Source: a bacterium
GTDB lineage: Archaea > Thermoproteota > Nitrososphaeria > Nitrososphaerales > Nitrososphaeraceae
DNA: 11,973 nt
NCBI GenBank assembly: GCA_014381105.1
Contig: JACMIO010000012.1
Coordinates: 1 to 11,973 of the forward strand
Direction of reading: 5' to 3'
The notes under the pieces were generated by a model. That model did no database searches and was not told the origin of the DNA. It saw only the letters and a program-made list of their open reading frames with translations. The first letter of the stretch is position 1, and each line of letters opens with the position of its first letter. Both the position numbers and the translations under genes were made by a program. Positions 7,674-11,973 of this stretch are shown here, one piece after another.

Positions 7674-7693
7674 GGAATTCATATGGAATTTAG

Positions 7694-8761
7694 ATGATTC
7701 AATATTCTTGTTCTCATGGCGGGGTTTATAGTGTAGATCCAAGGTTAGTAAGAGTTGATTTTAGCTCTAACGTAAATCCATTGGGAATTTCGGAGAGTGT
7801 TTTGAAAATTCTTCGAAAAAATTTACCAAAAATATCCTCAATCTATCCAGATAATGAGCATAAAAATCTAAAAAAAAAAATTATCAACTATTTGGATAGC
7901 GGGTTATCATACGATTCGATAAACATAGGCAACGGAGCTACGGAAATAATCTATAACTTTGCCAGAGCATTCGTTCGAAAACAAGTGATCATACCATATC
8001 CCACATTCTGCGAGTACGAACTGGCATCCAGAAAAATTGGTGCGAAAATTAAACATGTACCCCTTAAGGATTGGAAACTAGATGTAGACAGTATTTCAGA
8101 AAAAACTCGGAATTCTGACGCAATTTTCTTGTGCAATCCAAACAATCCCACTGGACTTTTTTCATACGAATTAGTTGAAAAACTCGTAGATAAAATAGAT
8201 AGTTCCATAAAGATACTCATTGATGAGAGTTTTATTGAATTTGTCGATGAGACAAAACATCCAAGAACCTTTATTGAAAAGATTAATGAATTTCGAAATG
8301 TAGTAGTCTTACGTTCGTTGACAAAATCATTTGGGCTAGCTGGATTACGACTTGGTTATAGCGTATCTCATCCAAGCATGGAGAAAAAAATATCGCATAA
8401 CAAAATAACGTGGAACATAAATGGATTAGCTCAGTTGGCTGGTATTACTGCTCTAGATAACTTGTCACATCTCAAAAAAGCAAGAAAAATCATAACAGGC
8501 GAACGGGAATTGATGTATGCTAGAATAAATCATAATTTGAGCTCATTTTCAGCAATCAAATCGGATGTTAATTTCTACTTGATCCGACTGAGTCATGGTC
8601 ATTGTAGGCAAATTAGAGATTTACTTTTAAAAAAGAATGGGATTCTTGTTAGAGAATGTAGTGATTTCAAAGGTATGAATGACAAGTACATCCGGGTAGC
8701 GGTAAGGACTCATGACGAGAATTTGGAACTATTTGATGCATTGGAGTCACTTGATAAATGA
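7694..8761 (+). CDS. cobD: L-threonine-O-3-phosphate decarboxylase (CobD-type)
   Basis: PLP enzyme of the class I/II aminotransferase fold, 355 residues. In the cobalamin pathway CobD decarboxylates threonine phosphate to (R)-1-amino-2-propanol phosphate, the arm that links the corrin ring to the nucleotide loop. Seen are SHGG (7-10) and DFSSNVNPLG (22-31), typical of CobD rather than HisC; GNGATEI (79-85) for PLP phosphate; NPNNPTG (148-154); Asp177 in DESF; the PLP lysine Lys211 in SLTKSFGLAGLRLGY; and Arg334 in YIRVAVR for the substrate. Family relatives include histidinol-phosphate aminotransferase, so the position at the head of a cobQ-cbiB-cobS-cobY cluster decides the call. It overlaps cobQ by four bases (ATGA). 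The name follows the Salmonella enzyme; 'cobD' is also used in other organisms for cbiB. Confidence 0.88.
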   Translation: MIQYSCSHGGVYSVDPRLVRVDFSSNVNPLGISESVLKILRKNLPKISSIYPDNEHKNLKKKIINYLDSGLSYDSINIGNGATEIIYNFARAFVRKQVIIPYPTFCEYELASRKIGAKIKHVPLKDWKLDVDSISEKTRNSDAIFLCNPNNPTGLFSYELVEKLVDKIDSSIKILIDESFIEFVDETKHPRTFIEKINEFRNVVVLRSLTKSFGLAGLRLGYSVSHPSMEKKISHNKITWNINGLAQLAGITALDNLSHLKKARKIITGERELMYARINHNLSSFSAIKSDVNFYLIRLSHGHCRQIRDLLLKKNGILVRECSDFKGMNDKYIRVAVRTHDENLELFDALESLDK

Positions 8762-9612
8762 AAGCAAAGCTGCTTATGATACAAGGTACTTCATCGGGGT
8801 CAGGAAAGAGTACCTTAGTGATAGCTCTATGTAGGATATTTTCTGATTTGGGTTATAGGGTATCTCCTTTTAAAGCGCAAAATATGACATCAAATTTTCA
8901 TTTTGTTAAGCAAAAAAAATCACTAAGAAAAATGGCTGGAATACAAGCTGTTCAAGCTACGGCGGCCCGAATAGAACCAGATATTAGAATGAATCCCGTT
9001 CTTCTGAGACCCTTGGGAGACAATCTAAGCGAAATCATTCTAGGCGGAATAGGAAATTTGAAGTTGACTGCAGAAGATTACTACAAGAGCTTTGTTCTCC
9101 AAAAGGGATTTCCAAAGGTACTTCAAGATTTGGATAGCCTTAGAAAGGAAAACGATTTAATCTTGATAGAAGGTGCAGGGTCTCCCGCGGAAATTAATTT
9201 GTCAAATTATGATATCGCAAATATGATTCTCGCAGAAAGAACAAATTCAAAAGTATTGTTGGTGGCAGATATCGAACGGGGAGGTTGTTTTGCAGCCATA
9301 GTTGGAACAATAAAATTATTGCCGGCGCGGCAACGGAAGTTTGTAAAAGGTATAATAATTAACAAGTTTTTGGGACAAAAATCAATTCTAAATAATGCTA
9401 TAGTCCAGGTGGAAGAGATGACGAAAAGAAAAGTCATGGGAGTAATTCCAAAAATACAATTTGATATTCCAAGCGAAGATTCCCTAGACCAAAAAAGAGC
9501 AAAGTCTTCATACAGCAAACGATATCTTGATGAACAGATCAACATAGTGGCATCTACTTTTAGGAAGAACACCGACATGCAATATCTATTAAATATTCTA
9601 AAAATGAAGTGA
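8758..9612 (+). CDS. cobQ: Cobyric acid synthase, synthetase domain only (GATase domain absent)
   Basis: ATP-dependent amidation of adenosylcobyrinic acid a,c-diamide at four side chains to give adenosylcobyric acid. The dethiobiotin-synthetase-like domain is clear: P-loop GTSSGSGKST (10-19), SPFKAQNM (36-43), GIQAVQATAARIEPDIRMNPVLLRP (in part 61-85), EGAGSPAEINL (138-148), ADIERGG (170-176), GVIPKIQFDIPSEDSL (228-243). Usual CobQ/CbiP proteins have about 480-500 residues with a C-terminal glutamine amidotransferase domain; this one has 284. After residue 250 only a tail follows (SSYSKRYLDEQINIVASTF... to Leu281) that resembles the very last helix of full-length CobQ, as if the amidotransferase were cut out in frame. 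There is no frameshift or spare DNA: cbiB starts three bases after the stop. The enzyme may use free ammonia or a separate glutaminase; loss of function is also possible. The CobB-type synthetase is less likely because of the KAQNM and MNPVLL motifs. Confidence 0.85.
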   Translation: MKAKLLMIQGTSSGSGKSTLVIALCRIFSDLGYRVSPFKAQNMTSNFHFVKQKKSLRKMAGIQAVQATAARIEPDIRMNPVLLRPLGDNLSEIILGGIGNLKLTAEDYYKSFVLQKGFPKVLQDLDSLRKENDLILIEGAGSPAEINLSNYDIANMILAERTNSKVLLVADIERGGCFAAIVGTIKLLPARQRKFVKGIIINKFLGQKSILNNAIVQVEEMTKRKVMGVIPKIQFDIPSEDSLDQKRAKSSYSKRYLDEQINIVASTFRKNTDMQYLLNILKMK

Positions 9613-9615
9613 ATC

Positions 9616-10584
9616 ATGAATTCTGAATTTATTTTGATATCCCTTATTGGTGGCATTGCATTATGTTTTGCGCTTATCGATCCTCCGAATAGGATCCATC
9701 CTGTTTCATGGCTTGGAAAATTGGTTTCTTACTCGATCCCAAAACTGAAACGCACCAATCCCAATCAAGAAAAGCTAATGGGAATTTTTTTTACATTGTT
9801 TTTAACTATAGGCATTACTGTGGGATCATATTACTTTTCAATTGTCCTCTATAAATTATTTGGTATAGTTGCGCTACTGATATACTCACTAATAGTACTT
9901 AAATTTACAATGGCGATCCTTACATTAGAAACACATGTAAATGCGGTAATTCATGCATTGGAAGAAAAAAACTTGATAAGAGCAAGGAAGAGTCTTTCTC
10001 TTATAGTTGGAAGGAACACTGATACCCTTGATAGAAATCATATTTTATCTGCAACAATAGAATCCATAGGGGAAAGCATGGTAGATGGAATTGGTTCTAT
10101 ATTGTTTTACTTCACACTATTTGGTCCACCAGGTGCGATTGCTTACAGGATAATAAATACACTTGATTCAATGATTGGCTATACTGACAGCTATCACTAT
10201 CACATGGGTTGGATGGCAGCAAAGCTAGATACCTTTTCAAACTATATCCCAGCTCGATTATGTGCAATTATGTTAGTTCTTTCTTCAAAGCTAATTGGTG
10301 GAGACTGGAAAAATTCCATGTTGATTATGCGTAAGGATCACAACAATACACCTAGTCTCAATGGCGGATATCCAATGTCGGCATTGGCAGGAGCCCTCAA
10401 AGTGAAGCTGGAAAAAATAGGTTATTATGAATTAGGAACCAGTATCGAACCTCTCTCTATCGAAAAATGCAAAAGTGCTCTCACCATGGTAAAACTATCG
10501 ATTATTTTGTTCCTTATTTTAATATCCGTGCCAATAGTATTGTTTTTGTCAGTTCTTGGTTGGTGGAATTTCCTATATGTTTAG
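9616..10584 (+). CDS. cbiB: Adenosylcobinamide-phosphate synthase CbiB
   Basis: Integral membrane enzyme that joins adenosylcobyric acid to aminopropanol phosphate, giving adenosylcobinamide phosphate. It has 322 residues and about five hydrophobic segments (about 5-20, 55-80, 83-105, 160-178, 293-315). Family motifs are DPPNRIHPVSWLGKL (22-36), VGRNTDTLDR (131-140), ESIGESMVDG (149-158), YRIINTLDSMIGY (177-189) and HNNTPSLNGGYPMSALAGAL (242-261, usually PNSGYP; here LNGGYP). The start is ATG, three bases after the cobQ stop. The 3' end overlaps cobS. Its substrates are the products of the two preceding genes, CobD and CobQ, which supports both of those calls. Confidence 0.94.
   Translation: MNSEFILISLIGGIALCFALIDPPNRIHPVSWLGKLVSYSIPKLKRTNPNQEKLMGIFFTLFLTIGITVGSYYFSIVLYKLFGIVALLIYSLIVLKFTMAILTLETHVNAVIHALEEKNLIRARKSLSLIVGRNTDTLDRNHILSATIESIGESMVDGIGSILFYFTLFGPPGAIAYRIINTLDSMIGYTDSYHYHMGWMAAKLDTFSNYIPARLCAIMLVLSSKLIGGDWKNSMLIMRKDHNNTPSLNGGYPMSALAGALKVKLEKIGYYELGTSIEPLSIEKCKSALTMVKLSIILFLILISVPIVLFLSVLGWWNFLYV
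10562..10567 (+). promoter_or_regulatory. Ribosome binding site choosing the cobS ATG
   Basis: GGTGGA lies inside the end of cbiB, nine bases before the ATG at 10577. It supports that ATG over an in-frame TTG at 10556, which has no such sequence before it. Confidence 0.5.
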
Positions 10585-11320
10585 TCCAATCCTTTCTTTA
10601 TTCTCTTTTTTGACAATCATTCCAGCGTCAAAGGAGTCTGTTTTTGATCTAAATATCATTGCAAAGAACATGCATTACTTTCCACTCTGTGGTGGAATAA
10701 TTGGTCTAATTGTAGGACTAGTTTCGCTATTCTCCTCTACTTTTTTGCCACAATATTTCTCTAGTTTTATAGTATTAGTAACGTTTGTTATTATTACAGG
10801 TGTACATCATATTGATGCATTAGCTGATTTTGCTGATGGAATTATGAAAAAGGGTGATAGAGGATCCAAACGAAAAGCGATGTCTGACCCATATGTGGGC
10901 TCTGCTGGAACTACTGCACTTGTTATTAATTTTATAGGTCTGTACATCGCACTATTCAACTTTGAATCACCCATCAAGTTATTCTACGCGATAATTGTTG
11001 CAGAGATAATATCCAAATATGTTATGGTAATGCAAGCATCTATTGGAACTTCTGCCTGGTCAGGTCTAAGCTCACCATTCACTATTGAGATGAAAAAACG
11101 AGCCAAAATAACTATATCAATCATAATAACTGTAGTGTTAATATTCATCATAGAAGGTATAATGGGGTTACTAACATTAGGTATTGTAGCAATCATAGGT
11201 CTAATAATTTGCATCATATCTTACAAGAATTTTGGAGGGGTAAGCGGTGATGTCTTTGGCGCTTCCAATGAAATTTCGCGCTTGTCATCGTTACTAATAT
11301 TATCCATCTTTACTTTGTGA
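10577..11320 (+). CDS. cobS: Adenosylcobinamide-GDP ribazoletransferase (cobalamin synthase) CobS
   Basis: Polytopic membrane enzyme that attaches alpha-ribazole (or its phosphate) to adenosylcobinamide-GDP, the step that forms the complete nucleotide loop. From the ATG at 10577 it has 247 residues, and MFSPILSLFSFLTIIP at the start matches the usual CobS beginning. An in-frame TTG at 10556 would add seven residues and is less likely. Conserved acidic motifs are HHIDALADFADGIM (77-90, usually HLDGLADTADG), KRKAMSDPYVGSAG (98-111) and GGVSGDVFGASNEISRL (220-236); these bind Mg and substrate in the family. About six or seven hydrophobic helices fill the rest. The coding region overlaps cbiB by eight bases, and cobY follows after one base. 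CobT and an alpha-ribazole phosphatase (CobC/CobZ), needed for the partner substrate, are not in the window. Confidence 0.94.
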   Translation: MFSPILSLFSFLTIIPASKESVFDLNIIAKNMHYFPLCGGIIGLIVGLVSLFSSTFLPQYFSSFIVLVTFVIITGVHHIDALADFADGIMKKGDRGSKRKAMSDPYVGSAGTTALVINFIGLYIALFNFESPIKLFYAIIVAEIISKYVMVMQASIGTSAWSGLSSPFTIEMKKRAKITISIIITVVLIFIIEGIMGLLTLGIVAIIGLIICIISYKNFGGVSGDVFGASNEISRLSSLLILSIFTL

Positions 11321-11321
11321 G

Positions 11322-11960
11322 ATGACAAGAGAAATGCATGCATTAATTATGTGCGGTGGTAAGGGAGAAAGAATAAAAGACTTTTGTTCAGACAAAACGA
11401 TGCTAGAATTTAAGGATAAACCATTGATTGACCACATTATCCTTTCATTGAAAAAATCTGAACAGTTTGATAAAATATTCGCAGCTGCAAGTCATAATAG
11501 TAAAGCTACAATAAATTTCTTGAAAAACCATGATTATTTTCGTGGAGGCCTCCTTGAGGTAATAGAGACTACGGGTATTGATTATTCCACTGATCTTGTA
11601 TCTGCTTTAGAAAAATTGACACCAGCCATAGTATTTGTAATTCCCGCAGATATGCCACTAATCACACCCGATATAATTAGGAAAATAATCTCTAACTGGG
11701 ATGGAGACAAACCCTCAATCTCGATTGTAATGGATAAGGAATTCATAGTGAAATTGGGTTTGTTACCCACCATATTACTAAAGCTAGGTGACAAAGAATG
11801 CTATCATTCTGGAGTAAGCATTTTTGATTCATCCAAAGTACAAGCAGGGAAAATAGTAAAAGAACATTACATAACATTGAATGACGAAAAGCTCGCCTTC
11901 AACGTAAATACAAAAAAAGATTACCTTTTGTTAAAGTCTAAACTTAATCGAGCGTTGTAA
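11322..11960 (+). CDS. cobY: Adenosylcobinamide-phosphate guanylyltransferase CobY
   Basis: Nucleotidyltransferase that transfers GMP from GTP to adenosylcobinamide phosphate, giving adenosylcobinamide-GDP for CobS. CobY is the archaeal replacement for bacterial CobU and lacks the kinase function. The 212 residues show the GTP-binding signature LIMCGGKGERI (8-18) with Lys25 (DKTMLEF), the metal-binding region IPADMPLIT (107-115), YHSGVSIFD (161-169) and FNVNTKKD (193-200). These are general to MobA/GlmU-like nucleotidyltransferases; the position right after cobS makes CobY the clear choice. The ATG at 11322 is one base after the cobS stop. A second ATG at 11334 would begin MHALIMCGGKG, as in shorter homologues, and is an equally good start. 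It is the last complete gene; only 13 bases remain. Confidence 0.9.
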   Translation: MTREMHALIMCGGKGERIKDFCSDKTMLEFKDKPLIDHIILSLKKSEQFDKIFAAASHNSKATINFLKNHDYFRGGLLEVIETTGIDYSTDLVSALEKLTPAIVFVIPADMPLITPDIIRKIISNWDGDKPSISIVMDKEFIVKLGLLPTILLKLGDKECYHSGVSIFDSSKVQAGKIVKEHYITLNDEKLAFNVNTKKDYLLLKSKLNRAL

Positions 11961-11973
11961 GAATTTCCCCCAA

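Noticed and set aside
7600..7693. Cobalamin riboswitch before the cobalamin operon
   Set aside because: The gap is only 94 bases, the TATA box predicts almost no leader, and no B12-box-like sequence is visible.
9485..9612. A frameshift that would hide the rest of CobQ
   Set aside because: The frame is open to a normal stop and cbiB begins three bases later, so there is no room for about 200 more residues in any frame.
9207..9656. Open frame of 149 codons on the minus strand opposite cobQ, reaching cbiB
   Set aside because: It shows no recognisable motif and no promoter or ribosome binding site, and the plus strand carries clear CobQ motifs there. It does not hide the missing amidotransferase domain.

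Overview
The window reads as chromosomal DNA of an ammonia-oxidising archaeon (Thaumarchaeota / Nitrososphaeria). The evidence is an Amt channel with a cleavable signal peptide, a complete archaeal exosome / SBDS / L37Ae / Pcc1 / prefoldin-beta block, an archaeal CobY in place of bacterial CobU, and AT-rich spacers with archaeal TATA boxes placed for very short or absent leaders. The low GC content (roughly 35-40% by eye) would fit a low-GC Nitrososphaerales such as Nitrosocosmicus, but that genus-level guess is weak. There are no rRNA or tRNA genes, insertion sequences, CRISPR arrays or other clear mobile DNA.

Layout. (1) 1-1632: a monocistronic ammonium transporter gene with its own promoter and a T-rich terminator. 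(2) 1697-5747: the archaeal RNA-processing and translation superoperon, in the order SBDS homologue, Rrp4, Rrp41, Rrp42, ribosomal protein L37Ae, Pcc1 (KEOPS) and prefoldin beta, all on the plus strand. Start and stop codons overlap at most junctions. The rpoP gene often found in this block is not here. (3) 5748-5971: a convergent spacer without a recognisable gene. (4) 5972-7599 on the minus strand: aspartate-semialdehyde dehydrogenase and, downstream of it, an Lrp/AsnC regulator. (5) 7694-11960 on the plus strand: a five-gene cluster for late cobalamin synthesis, cobD - cobQ/cbiP - cbiB - cobS - cobY, with adjacent or overlapping genes. It starts from a short promoter region shared with the divergent asd gene.

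How the genes work together. Rrp4, Rrp41 and Rrp42 supply the catalytic ring and an RNA-binding cap subunit of the exosome. SBDS, L37Ae, Pcc1 and prefoldin link this to 60S-type ribosome maturation, tRNA t6A modification and protein folding. CobD makes aminopropanol phosphate from threonine phosphate. CobQ amidates the corrin ring, CbiB joins the two, CobY activates the product with GTP, and CobS attaches the lower ligand. Asd feeds the threonine pathway that supplies CobD, so the divergent asd/cobD arrangement makes metabolic sense.

Most notable observation: the cobyric acid synthase is only 284 residues long. It keeps the ATP-dependent synthetase domain and, apparently, the C-terminal tail helix of full-length CobQ, but the whole glutamine amidotransferase domain between them is missing. 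In an organism that concentrates ammonia, this suggests direct use of ammonia as the nitrogen donor, or a glutaminase subunit encoded elsewhere. Smaller observations are a possible 18-codon upstream ORF overlapping the rrp4 start, a perfect 12-bp palindrome in the asd/cobD divergent promoter, and an Asn/Asp-rich tail on Rrp4.
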